A DNA stretch of 64,000 bases from RI-153 sp963752935 (GTDB lineage: Bacteria; Chloroflexota; Anaerolineae; Caldilineales; Caldilineaceae): the NCBI GenBank assembly GCA_963752935.1, contig CAVWAL010000009.1, positions 620,001-684,000 on the forward strand. The letters run 5' to 3'. The first letter of the stretch is position 1. Each line of letters opens with the position of its first letter. The notes below the pieces were generated by a model. It did not search any database. It was not told where the DNA came from and saw only the letters and a program-made list of their open reading frames with translations. This document shows positions 1-7,980 of this stretch, in pieces. The position numbers and the translations under genes were made by a program.

Positions 1-427
1 AGTAGCCCTCATGGCACGGGCAGTGCAGCACGCCTTCCTGCGGTTCGGGGATGACGGGGCAGAGCAGGTGTGTGCATTGCTGATCGTAGGCGACAAAGGC
101 GTCTTCGCTCAGGCGGACGAGCACAGCAGGCGTATCTTCAGGGTAGCGAAAGGTGACGGAGCCGCCCACCGGCAGATCATCCAGCCCGATAATGGCGCGG
201 ATAGGAAGCGCGCCCTGCTGCGTTCGCAGGAAATTCTGGAACAGGATCCAGATCTGGCCCACGGTGAACGCCAGGCTGGTGAGCACCATGAATTTGGTAA
301 AATCGCGCCGCGAAACGTAGGCGTCCTGCGGCCAATCGATGGGGAAATCACGTCGCCAGCGCGGCTGTTCCTCTTCGGGGTGACCATCCGGCGGAACAGT
401 AAGACCTTCGGGATTCTGTGGTTGCAT
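1..427 (-). CDS. Rieske [2Fe-2S] protein, cut by the window edge
   Basis: Only the first 142 codons are visible; the gene runs off the left edge. An ATG at 427 follows a GGAG ribosome site. Residues 39-66 hold SRRDF followed by a hydrophobic stretch, which looks like a Tat-type signal anchor, so the protein probably sits on the outer face of the membrane. The visible end has C118-x-H120-x2-C123 and C136-x2-H139, the two Cys/His pairs that bind a Rieske cluster. It is last in the operon of the molybdopterin oxidoreductase, 16 bp after the ferredoxin gene. I infer that it carries electrons between quinol or a cytochrome and that complex. Confidence 0.85.
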   Translation of the reverse strand, partial: MQPQNPEGLTVPPDGHPEEEQPRWRRDFPIDWPQDAYVSRRDFTKFMVLTSLAFTVGQIWILFQNFLRTQQGALPIRAIIGLDDLPVGGSVTFRYPEDTPAVLVRLSEDAFVAYDQQCTHLLCPVIPEPQEGVLHCPCHEGY

Positions 428-443
428 CTTGATTTTTCTCCAA

Positions 444-1082
444 TCATTCCGCTTCGACGTATAAATTGGCCATCTGCAACAGGATGGGCTGCCCTGTGGG
501 TGGCTCGTGCATGGCGGCGGTGACGTCCACGTGTTCGACAGAGGCCTCGTCCGGCACCATCATTTTGACGCGCGTGGTAATGGTCTGTCGCCCAAACTGA
601 AACTGGTTGACCGGCTTGGAGCGCTTGCGTAGCTGCTCGATCTCGGCGCGGGTGCCGAAGAAGAGAGCCTGGCTGGGGCAAACGCTGGCGCACATGGGCT
701 TCAGCCCCACCGACGTGCGGTCGTAACACATGTCGCACTTCATCATCATCTGCATCTCGGTTTGCATCTTGGGAATACCAAAGGGGCAGGCCAACACGCA
801 ATTGTTGCAGGCAATGCAGCGCGGCTTACGCGACGACTGCACGACACCATCCCCTGTACGCTTGATGGCATCGGCCGGGCAGACTTCGGCGCAGGTGGGC
901 GAGTGACAGTGCATACAGACCACCGGCACCGTCTGTGTAGAGTTGGCACGGTCGATGATGTCCAGTTGGATCATGGAGTAACCCTTATGCGTATCGCATT
1001 CCATGCACGCCTGCACACAGGCCTGACAACCGATACAACGACTGGGATCGATAAAGAATTCTAATTGCTCAGAAACCGGCAC
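444..1082 (-). CDS. Four-cluster 4Fe-4S ferredoxin subunit (NrfC/DmsB-like)
   Basis: 212-residue electron-transfer subunit of a molybdopterin oxidoreductase. Four cysteine groups are visible: CIGCQACVQAC near residue 17, CMHCHSPTCAEVCP near 56, CIACNNCVLACP near 88 and CDMC...CASVCP from about 115, the pattern of a four [4Fe-4S] ferredoxin. The start is GTG at 1082 because a strong GGAGGAG lies just upstream. It follows the catalytic subunit gene by 100 bp and precedes the Rieske gene, so electrons probably pass between these subunits. No signal peptide is seen, which fits a cytoplasmic-face location. Confidence 0.9.
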   Translation of the reverse strand: MPVSEQLEFFIDPSRCIGCQACVQACMECDTHKGYSMIQLDIIDRANSTQTVPVVCMHCHSPTCAEVCPADAIKRTGDGVVQSSRKPRCIACNNCVLACPFGIPKMQTEMQMMMKCDMCYDRTSVGLKPMCASVCPSQALFFGTRAEIEQLRKRSKPVNQFQFGRQTITTRVKMMVPDEASVEHVDVTAAMHEPPTGQPILLQMANLYVEAE

Positions 1083-1182
1083 TAGACTCCTCCTTCTTTC
1101 AACACAAGTGCGTTTTCAATAGGTATTCGGCCCCTCCGCATGCGCCGGCATGGCCCCCATTGAGAAGAGACCCGATGGACCA

Positions 1183-3429
1183 TCACTGTTGCGGTTCCAG
1201 TTCGTGGGCGTGGTCCGGCGCCGACTCTGCTTTCTGCACGCGCACGGCGCACACTTTGAACGCCGGGATTTTCGAGATCGGATCCTGGGCCGAGATGGTG
1301 AGTTGATTGGCGCTCTTGCGCCCCGCCCAGTGATAGGGAATGAAAATGGTGTCGGGGCGGATGGTCTGTACAACGTGGGCGCGCAACGTACATGCGCCAC
1401 GCCGCGACTCGGCGGTCACCCAGTCACCGTTGGCGATGCCCAAACGCTGAGCCAGGTGCGGATGCATCTCAATCTGCGGCTCGGGGTAGTGATCCACCAG
1501 TGGGCCAATGCGCCGGGTCTGGTTGCCGGAGAGAAATTGGCTGACCACCCGTCCGGTGGTGAGCATGATCGGGTATTCCTCGTCTACGTCCTCGGCGGGC
1601 GGATGGTACTCGGTCACATTGAAGCGCGCTTTGCCATCGGGGAAGTAGAACGGCCCGTTCCCCTTGGCCACAGGGTTCTCTGAACCGGGTTCAAAGAGGC
1701 GCGGCGTGCCCGGGTGATCGGGAGCGGGGCAGGGCCAGAAAACGCCCTGCTGCCGTTCGATCTTCTCATAGGTGATGCCGTAGTAGTCGGCAGTTCCACC
1801 TTTCGAAGCGATGCGCAGTTCGTCGAAGATCTCCGCCGGGCTGGTGAAAGTCAGTCCCTGTTCGCGCCCCAACGCCCTGGCGATGTCCTGGATGATGCGC
1901 CAGTCCTGGCGAGCATCGCCCGGTGCATCCACCGCCTGATTGATCTTGATCACCCTTCCTTCCACCTGCGTGACCGTGCCTTCGTCCTCTTCTTGCAGCG
2001 AGCCGGGCAAGACTACATCGGCGTAGCGAGCCGTCTCATTGAGGAAGAAATCGATGGCAACAAAGAACTCCAGCTTTTCCAACGCCTGGCGTACGAAGTT
2101 GTTATCGGGCAGCGAAACCAACGGGTTAAAGCAAATGCTCAACAGCCCTTTGATCTCGCCACGGTCGATCAACCGTATAATCTCATAGGCATCCACGCCG
2201 GGCTGGGGGAGGTCATCGGCATCCATGCCCCAGACGTCGGCGATGTAGGCGCGGTGCTCTGGATTGGCCAGATCACGGGCGCCGGGAAGCTGATCGCACT
2301 TCTGCCCGTGCTCGCGTCCGCCCTGCCCATTGGCCTGGCCGGTGATGGTGGCGTAACCGCAGTTGGGGCGGCCGATGCGCCCCGAGGCCAGGACGATGTT
2401 GATGGCGCCCAGCACATTCTGCACCCCGTTGCTATGGTGCTCGATGCCTCGAGCGTGCATGAGGAAGCTGGTCGGCGCTTCTCCCCACCATTCGGCGGCC
2501 TGGCGGATGGCACTCTCGGCGATGCCCGTCACCTGAGCTGTACGTAGCGGCGTCCACTGGGCTACCTGCTCGGCCACTGCCTCAAACCCGACGGTGTGGT
2601 TTTCAATAAAGCTGTGGTCGAGCCAATCGTTCTCGATCATCAGGTGCAGGATGCCGTTGAAGAGCGCGGCGTCGCGCCCCGGCTTCACGGGCAGGTAGAG
2701 ATCGCAGGTGCGGGCAAGGGGGGTGATGCGCGGATCGACCACGATGATCTTGGCCCCGTGCTCGCGCGCCTGCCAGACGTAGTCGGTGGTGATGGGGGCA
2801 CACTCGGCCACATTCGCGCCGCTGATCCAGACAACGTCAGTCCCCACTATGTCGCTCCACGGGTTGGCGGCCCGGTCCACGCCAAAGGCCTTTTTGTTGC
2901 CCGCTGCCGCGCTGACCATGCAGAGGCGGCCGTTGTAATCGATGTTAGATGTGCGCAGGCACATGTGGGCAAATTTGCCCATCAGGTAAGTCTTCTCGGT
3001 AGTGAGGCTGGCGCCGCTCAGCATGCCAAACGCATTGCGCCCATATTGGGATTGAATACGCTCGATTTCGCCGGCCACACGGGCGACGGCATCCTCGTAG
3101 CCCATCGGGCTGAAGCCGCCGGGTGCGGACGAATCGCGCCGGTAGGCGTGCAGCAGCCTGTCCGGGTGGGCCTGCTGCAGGTAGCGTTTGACACCTTTCG
3201 GGCAGAGCATACCGTGGTTAAAGGGGAAGTCGTAGCGCGGTTCCACGCCAATGATGACGTTCTCTTTGACTTTGAGTTTCAACCCGCACTGCTGCCCGCA
3301 GAAGCAGCAGTGGGTGTCTACCACTCTGTCGGGATCTACGCCCGTATCCATGCGGATGCCCTGTGCGTAGGCCAGATGTGGCCCGAACTGCTCGATAATA
3401 TCGATCTGTGTCTTGGGGAGAGTTGCCAT
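1183..3429 (-). CDS. Molybdopterin oxidoreductase catalytic subunit (nitrate reductase/formate dehydrogenase-like)
   Basis: 748-residue member of the DMSO reductase superfamily. The N-terminal cluster motif is C41-x2-C44-x3-C48-x27-C76, followed by CPKG, typical of a [4Fe-4S]-containing catalytic subunit. RLCM puts a cysteine at 170 where the molybdenum ligand sits in NasA/NapA-type enzymes. The C-terminal molybdopterin-dinucleotide-binding domain begins near residue 610 (PIMLTTGRVVSQ). There is no Tat signal, so it should be cytoplasmic. It starts 15 bp after the corrected end of the cytochrome b-like gene. The divergent NsrR-type regulator suggests a role in nitrogen-oxide metabolism, but formate or another substrate cannot be excluded from the sequence. 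Confidence 0.88.
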   Translation of the reverse strand: MATLPKTQIDIIEQFGPHLAYAQGIRMDTGVDPDRVVDTHCCFCGQQCGLKLKVKENVIIGVEPRYDFPFNHGMLCPKGVKRYLQQAHPDRLLHAYRRDSSAPGGFSPMGYEDAVARVAGEIERIQSQYGRNAFGMLSGASLTTEKTYLMGKFAHMCLRTSNIDYNGRLCMVSAAAGNKKAFGVDRAANPWSDIVGTDVVWISGANVAECAPITTDYVWQAREHGAKIIVVDPRITPLARTCDLYLPVKPGRDAALFNGILHLMIENDWLDHSFIENHTVGFEAVAEQVAQWTPLRTAQVTGIAESAIRQAAEWWGEAPTSFLMHARGIEHHSNGVQNVLGAINIVLASGRIGRPNCGYATITGQANGQGGREHGQKCDQLPGARDLANPEHRAYIADVWGMDADDLPQPGVDAYEIIRLIDRGEIKGLLSICFNPLVSLPDNNFVRQALEKLEFFVAIDFFLNETARYADVVLPGSLQEEDEGTVTQVEGRVIKINQAVDAPGDARQDWRIIQDIARALGREQGLTFTSPAEIFDELRIASKGGTADYYGITYEKIERQQGVFWPCPAPDHPGTPRLFEPGSENPVAKGNGPFYFPDGKARFNVTEYHPPAEDVDEEYPIMLTTGRVVSQFLSGNQTRRIGPLVDHYPEPQIEMHPHLAQRLGIANGDWVTAESRRGACTLRAHVVQTIRPDTIFIPYHWAGRKSANQLTISAQDPISKIPAFKVCAVRVQKAESAPDHAHELEPQQ

Positions 3430-3444
3430 AGGTTAGTTCCCTTG

Positions 3445-4597
3445 TTACGGATGAAAATTCTCTGCATCTTCCACGCCCAGCGGGCCTTCGCCCACGCCTG
3501 GATTGGCGTAGACGGGCATGGGGATACGCTGATGTCACGGCGATTGGACGGGTCGTATCCCCCCACTGCGCCGAGCGCAGGCGCCCTTGGGCCAGGGCCA
3601 GAAGCGCCCGGCGGCAGGGCGGGCAGATCCATTGGTAATGTTCGACCTCGCCATCCATTTCGTAGGTGTAGCCAAGCGCACGTTCAGTTGCGATCAGATC
3701 CTCCACATGCATGCGCGAGGTGAACGGCGTTCCGCAGCGCCGGCAGTGCGCCGGCTCTGATTCTCGCCCCGCATCCTTATAGAACTTGACGCCAAGCTGC
3801 GCCGGTCGTTGAAAGATGTGGAAGAACTTGCCAAAGGGCAGCCATAGAAAGGTGGCGATCACAGTGATAGCGTGGAGAATGGCCAAGAAATCATAGGCAT
3901 AGCCCTTCAGCCACGTATAGCTGGCCGTGAGCATGAGCCCTGTGATGCTGACGGCAAAGAGCAAGATCAAGGGTAAAAAGTCTTCGGCGAAGAGTTGGAG
4001 AGCGGCCGCGCCCTCATCGCGCATGCGCCGGCGCATGGCCAGCATCACCCCCGCGATCACCAGGAACGAGGCCCAGACCAGACCGTGGAAGAGCAAGAAC
4101 CCTGCAATCGATTCGACGGGAAAGGTAAAGGTAGAGAAGCCAAAGATTGAGGCGCGGTAAAGGTGAAAATTGCCCGGCACGGCCTCGAAGTGCAGCCAGC
4201 CGAAAACCAGCGGAAATGTGATCCCCACAGCAATGATGCAGCCCCACATGATCAACAGATGCGTGACGCCGCGCACCCAATTGCGCGCCAGGATGAAGCG
4301 GTTGATGACAACGTCGTCGAAGACACGCTTGACCCAGGCCACCAGGTTACGCCCGCGAGCGCCGCGCCGGAAGAAGACCTGCCAGCCTCGCTTCCAGTAG
4401 ATCGCCGTGGGCGGGCGCTGCAACCACATGGCGTAGCGGTAGGTCAGGCCAAAGGTTGCAAAGAGGACAGCGAATGTATAGGCAACCAGAGCAGCATCGA
4501 AATGGGATAAATTGCGTGAGCCGATCACGATCAAGATTCCCAACAGAAAGGTCGTACCCAATCCCCATGCCGTTGCCTTCATAACCTCGCGCTGCAT
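3445..4597 (-). CDS. NarI/cytochrome b-like membrane subunit with C-terminal zinc-ribbon-like tail (apparent frameshift)
   Basis: Membrane anchor expected to pass electrons between quinones and the molybdoenzyme. The start is ATG 4597 after GGTGGAGG; several hydrophobic helices follow, with histidines (GVTHLLIMWG, LHAITVIA, GKFFHIF) that could ligate haem b. The tail has CRRC and CPPC, a zinc-ribbon or rubredoxin-like pair. As written, the frame continues into the next gene until 3218 with an implausible arginine-rich end. Removing one base from the G run at 3520-3523 gives an end of ...YANPGVGEGPLGVEDAENF, with stop TAA at 3445, 15 bp before the next ATG. That fit strongly suggests a one-base error or mutation. 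The corrected length is 383 residues. Confidence 0.75.
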
Positions 4598-4764
4598 AAA
4601 AGCCTCCACCTGGTAAGCGTCTAGCCTGAAATTCTCTGTGCCGATGCGATCTGCCAGAGAAGCGCCCGGTCCCACAACCGAATTTCACAATGAATTACAC
4701 GTGGATTGTTACTTCCCTGAGGGATACCGGGGGCGTTAACGATTAATATACATTTTGAATACAC

Positions 4765-4787
4765 ATTATAAATATACAGTATACTGT
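4765..4787 (-). promoter_or_regulatory. Promoter and palindromic operator of the molybdoenzyme operon
   Basis: On the minus strand a TATAAT -10 box lies at 4765-4770. A perfect 12-bp palindrome ACAGTATACTGT at 4776-4787 lies just upstream of it, within the -35/-10 spacer, the classical position for a repressor. The surrounding AT-rich stretch (4741-4790) is unlike the GC-rich neighbours and contains repeated ATGTATT-like half-sites. NsrR is the obvious candidate regulator because its gene diverges from this point, but the palindrome is not a clear match to the known NsrR consensus. Confidence 0.5.
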
Positions 4788-4815
4788 TGGAATCACGCAA
4801 CGCTCCGATTTTACT

Positions 4816-4970
4816 GGGTGTGTCCCATATTATTGGGTGGGTCCATGTCTTCCGGGAAGCCACGACGGATGGACACGGAGGTCCATCCCTACGGTAGGGA
4901 CCGGCCTCCGTGCCGGTCCGTTCTGGGTAGCTGCCCGGAAGATCAGAACCGAAAAACTTGGGACGCACCC
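4816..4970 (+). mobile_element. MITE-like element, copy 1 (155 bp, 9-bp target duplication)
   Basis: Non-coding element bounded by inverted repeats GGGTGTGTCCCA (4816-4827) and TGGGACGCACCC (4959-4970), extendable to 22 bp with five mismatches. It is flanked by a perfect 9-bp direct repeat GATTTTACT (4807-4815 and 4971-4979), the mark of transposition. A second copy lies at 17002-17157. Inside are two 8-bp-stem hairpins: GGATGGAC/GTCCATCC (4867-4888, loop ACGGAG) and GGACCGGC/GCCGGTCC (4898-4919, loop CTCCGT); the two loops are reverse complements. The element separates the nsrR-type gene from the AT-rich regulatory region. No transposase is present, so it must be moved in trans, possibly by an IS4-type enzyme judging by the 9-bp duplication. 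Confidence 0.88.
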
Positions 4971-5023
4971 GATTTTACTGAGTCTGCGTTATGAAACCAA
5001 TCGAGTGTGAAGAGAGGCCCAAA

Positions 5024-5470
5024 ATGCAATTTACCCGGTTTACCGACTATTCAATGCGGACATTGATGTATCTTTCCGTCCACCGCGATCGGCGTTGCAC
5101 CGTCAAAGAGATTTCAGACGCGTTTGGCATTTCACTCAACCACACGGTAAAGATTGTCCACAATCTGGTGAAGCTCGGTTACGTGGAGAGCGCCAAGGGC
5201 AGAGGCGGAGGAGTATGGCTTGCGCTAGATCCTGAAAAGATCCGTCTGGGCAAGCTAGTGGTCGAACTGGAACCCAACTTCGATCTAGTGGAATGTTTTG
5301 ATCGAGAAAACAATACCTGTCGAATCGTTGCCACGTGTGGCCTCAAGGGAATTCTGAAGGAGGCGCGGGATTCCTTTCTAAACACGCTGGCCGGCTATTC
5401 TCTGGCAGATACAGTGACAGAGCCGGCTCAATTTCGCACTACTCTCGACTCGTTTGTACTGTTTTCTTAA
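5024..5470 (+). CDS. nsrR: Rrf2-family regulator, NsrR type
   Basis: 148-residue transcription factor. MQFTRFTDYSMRTLMYLSV is the standard opening of NsrR/Rrf2 proteins, so ATG 5024 (after AGAGG) is preferred over the in-frame ATG at 4991. A winged-helix region occupies the first ~80 residues. The cluster loop reads ECFDRENNTCRIVATC, giving three cysteines spaced x7 and x5, close to the NsrR [4Fe-4S] site that senses nitric oxide. It diverges from the molybdoenzyme operon, the likely target. A 155-bp mobile element now lies in its upstream region and may have displaced its native promoter. Confidence 0.82.
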   Translation: MQFTRFTDYSMRTLMYLSVHRDRRCTVKEISDAFGISLNHTVKIVHNLVKLGYVESAKGRGGGVWLALDPEKIRLGKLVVELEPNFDLVECFDRENNTCRIVATCGLKGILKEARDSFLNTLAGYSLADTVTEPAQFRTTLDSFVLFS

Positions 5471-5505
5471 CTTACCATTCCTTTCACCTTGCCCGTGTCG
5501 TCGGT

Positions 5506-5853
5506 CTAGGCCCAAAACTCGAGCCGATTTCCTTCGGGATCATAGACATAGAACACCTTCGATCCCCATCGCACGCGGATGGGTGTAGGGTTGGCCCCAC
5601 GTTCTGTCAGGTCGGCGTGCATGGCCGACACGTCATCGATCTGAAAGGTCAGGGTGATACCCTGCCCCTGTGCACTCTTGATTGACGCCCGATCCTGGTT
5701 GGCAATGCTGATCCTGGCGCCGGGATGCACCCGCAACTCCACGAACCAGTCGTTGGAAAATTCTACATGCAGTTGGAGCACATCGGTGTAGAATGCCACC
5801 GTCTCTGCCCACTTCTGGCAATACAGAATTGTATTTATGGTTTGGATCTTCAC
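5506..5853 (-). CDS. VOC family protein (glyoxalase/bleomycin-resistance fold)
   Basis: About 115 residues from GTG 5853, chosen because AGAGAGG lies just upstream; an in-frame ATG at 5892 has no such site. The sequence shows the VOC beta-alpha-beta pattern: ILYCQKWAETVAFYTDVL at the start, LTFQIDDVSAMHADLTERG in the middle and FYVYDPEGNRLEFW at the end, where the final Glu is a usual metal ligand. The substrate cannot be told; a small-molecule lyase, dioxygenase or binding role is equally possible. It converges with the nsrR-type gene, leaving only 35 bp between stops. Confidence 0.8.
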   Translation of the reverse strand: MKIQTINTILYCQKWAETVAFYTDVLQLHVEFSNDWFVELRVHPGARISIANQDRASIKSAQGQGITLTFQIDDVSAMHADLTERGANPTPIRVRWGSKVFYVYDPEGNRLEFWA

Positions 5854-6264
5854 GATCACCTCTCTGCGGCTGCGTAGGGTTGCGCAATACACCCATTCTA
5901 CGCAGAGCGCCTCGCGAGATCAATCGACCCTGGAAAGATGCAGCAACTCCAAATTTGGCTTGACCAGGGGGACTAGCGCCGGTTGAGTAGCCGAGTCTGC
6001 GAGGCATATCGAAACCAAAGCGGGTTCAAAGACGAGATCTCCTAGACCCGCTTTCTGAAGCAGCCCGACCGCGCGGTCGCCCGACCTCAGCGGTCGGCTC
6101 GCTCCCTTGATTTCGTCTGGTACAGGCGTTGCGCCATAACGCTGCGCACTCAATCGGCGGTCGCTACCCCTGGTTTGCCGTTTGTATCTTCAAATTTGGA
6201 ACTCCTGGGAAAGATGGGCGAACGCGGGCGTGCCTGCGTGCTGGCGCTCGCTCGTTTCCTTTCT
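5854..6264. other. Intergenic region without a recognisable gene
   Basis: About 410 bp with no ORF that looks like a real protein. It contains a perfect palindrome CCAAATTTGG near 5949, a related CAAATTTGG near 6193 and small inverted words such as CGACCGCGCGGTCG near 6068. It should hold the promoter of the VOC gene at its left end and the 3' flank of the radical SAM gene at its right end. No clear terminator was seen. Confidence 0.5.
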
Positions 6265-7755
6265 CTACAAGGCGCCTTCGCGTTCGATGGCTTTGCGCAG
6301 GCCGGTCTTCTCCTTCTTGGGGACGAAGGTACGCAGGGCAATGCGCATGTTGCGCGGCAAGTTGAACCAGAAATCCTTCGTCTTCAGGCGGCGGAGGATG
6401 GGGGCAGGACGCAGGTAGAACTGGCGGTAGGCCTTGCGGTACATCTCTTCCACCAGTTCGGCCGTCATCTCGCCCATCTCATAGCGCGCCTGCTGTTCAA
6501 AGAAGACGTAATCCTCCCAATCATTGATGAGCAGCCGCCCCTGGCGTTTGACGATCTCATAGACTTTGGTGCCCGGATAGGGCGTCATCATGGAGAAATT
6601 GGCGATCAACGGGTCAAGCTCGATGGCGAAGTCGATGGTACGTTGCATGGTTTGGCGGGTTTCGCCCGGGAGCCCCAGGATCAAAAAGGCGATGGTCTCC
6701 AATCCAGCCTCCTTGGCATTCTTAAAAGCCTGACGGATGGTGCTGTGGTCAACCTTCTTATCGATGCTCTTGAGAATCTCTGGATCGCCGGTTTCCACGC
6801 CGAAAGCCAGGCGTTTCAGCCCCGCTTCTTTGAGCAGCGTCAGCAACTCCTTGTGGGCCAGGTTGGCGCGAATGCCGTTGACAAAGATCCAGGGCACATG
6901 GTTCAGCTTGTTCTCGATCAGCGCATGGCCCAATTCCTCCAGCCGGCTGACGCGGATATTGGCGCTGTCGTCGAGCACGCCGATTTCCTGGGCATCCAGA
7001 TCATGGACCAGGTGACGCCACTCCGCGATCACGTGTTCACTGCTGCGGCAGCGCCACTTAATGGGCATGATGCTCTGGCTACAGAAGGTGCATCGGTAGG
7101 GGCAGCCACGGCTGGTCATGATGCTGAAACTGCGCGCCCCGTCCACATGATCGGTAGCCGGCTGCAGGCAGGTGTAGCGATCCATTTTGAAGAGGTGGTA
7201 GGCAGGCCAGGGCAATGAATCCAGGTCGGCGATAGCGGGGCGATCCTGGTTGTGGTGGATCTGCCCGTCACTGGTCTTGTAGCTCAACCCTGGGCAATCG
7301 GCAAAGATAGCATGGCCGGGGTGCATGAACGCCGCGGTTGAGAACGACGGCTGATCCAGCATGAACCGTTCGAGTTTTTCACAGATCTCGATCCAGGCTT
7401 CTTCGCCTTCGCCGCGCACGATGATGTCTACGCCGGGCCTGGCGCAGCTTTCATCCGGCAGCACACTGACGTGGGGTCCACCCAAGACAATCGGCACGTC
7501 GTGAACCTGCTTGATGGCGTCTGCCGTGCGCCATGCCTGCTTTACCTGAGGCGTATTGGCGGTGATGCCGATGATATGGGGCCGAAACTCTTGGACGAAG
7601 TCGCTCACCGACCGTTCCTCGACGTCTGCATCGAAGACCACAACCTCGTCGCCCCGCCGCTCACTCACAGCGCCGAGATAGGCCAGACCGAGGTGGGCAG
7701 TTGTGCGCGTGTCGATGGGCAGACGAAACTTGGGGTTGATCAGCAGTACACGCAA
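6265..7755 (-). CDS. B12-binding-domain radical SAM protein
   Basis: 496-residue enzyme. An N-terminal cobalamin-binding-like domain (residues ~1-150) opens with MRVLLINPKF and includes PIVLGGPHVSVLPDE. The radical SAM motif follows as C-x3-C-x2-C in SRGCPYRCTFCSQS, which binds the [4Fe-4S] cluster and S-adenosylmethionine. The strictly conserved histidine of true B12-binding (DxHxxG) is not obvious, as in many members of this class. It is transcribed away from a second radical SAM gene at 7981, so the two probably share a control region. Members include methyltransferases and hopanoid or cofactor enzymes; I cannot name the substrate. Confidence 0.88.
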   Translation of the reverse strand: MRVLLINPKFRLPIDTRTTAHLGLAYLGAVSERRGDEVVVFDADVEERSVSDFVQEFRPHIIGITANTPQVKQAWRTADAIKQVHDVPIVLGGPHVSVLPDESCARPGVDIIVRGEGEEAWIEICEKLERFMLDQPSFSTAAFMHPGHAIFADCPGLSYKTSDGQIHHNQDRPAIADLDSLPWPAYHLFKMDRYTCLQPATDHVDGARSFSIMTSRGCPYRCTFCSQSIMPIKWRCRSSEHVIAEWRHLVHDLDAQEIGVLDDSANIRVSRLEELGHALIENKLNHVPWIFVNGIRANLAHKELLTLLKEAGLKRLAFGVETGDPEILKSIDKKVDHSTIRQAFKNAKEAGLETIAFLILGLPGETRQTMQRTIDFAIELDPLIANFSMMTPYPGTKVYEIVKRQGRLLINDWEDYVFFEQQARYEMGEMTAELVEEMYRKAYRQFYLRPAPILRRLKTKDFWFNLPRNMRIALRTFVPKKEKTGLRKAIEREGAL

Positions 7756-7851
7756 AATGGTTGCTCCTTTGTGTAGACGCGATGGCGCTGCTCAGGCCGA
7801 GCAGTGACAGTTGGCAAAACCATCATAGCGCAGCAGAGACCGCAAGGCTGG

Positions 7852-7888
7852 GACATAAGTCTCACAGCATTCGCATGAGACATATGTC
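7852..7888. promoter_or_regulatory. Inverted-repeat operator candidate between divergent radical SAM genes
   Basis: GACATAAGTCTCA (7852-7864) and TGAGACATATGTC (7876-7888) form a 13-bp inverted repeat with one mismatch and an 11-bp gap. Each arm contains a 10-bp box that is itself palindromic (GACATATGTC, perfect in the right arm), with box centres 27 bp apart. It lies midway in the 225-bp gap between the divergent genes at 7755 and 7981. It could equally be a transcribed hairpin of one leader. Confidence 0.45.
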
Positions 7889-7980
7889 GCAGCCAGGCCA
7901 ACGACGGTTAGCTAGAGTAGAACCGATCAAACATTGGCAACGCGTACACATTCATCATTGATTGCAAAGGAGCCTGCCCC

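Noticed and set aside
3218..3444. C-terminal extension of the cytochrome b-like subunit into the molybdoenzyme gene
   Set aside because: The extension is arginine-rich and overlaps a well-defined gene by 212 bp; a one-base correction gives a natural end at 3445.
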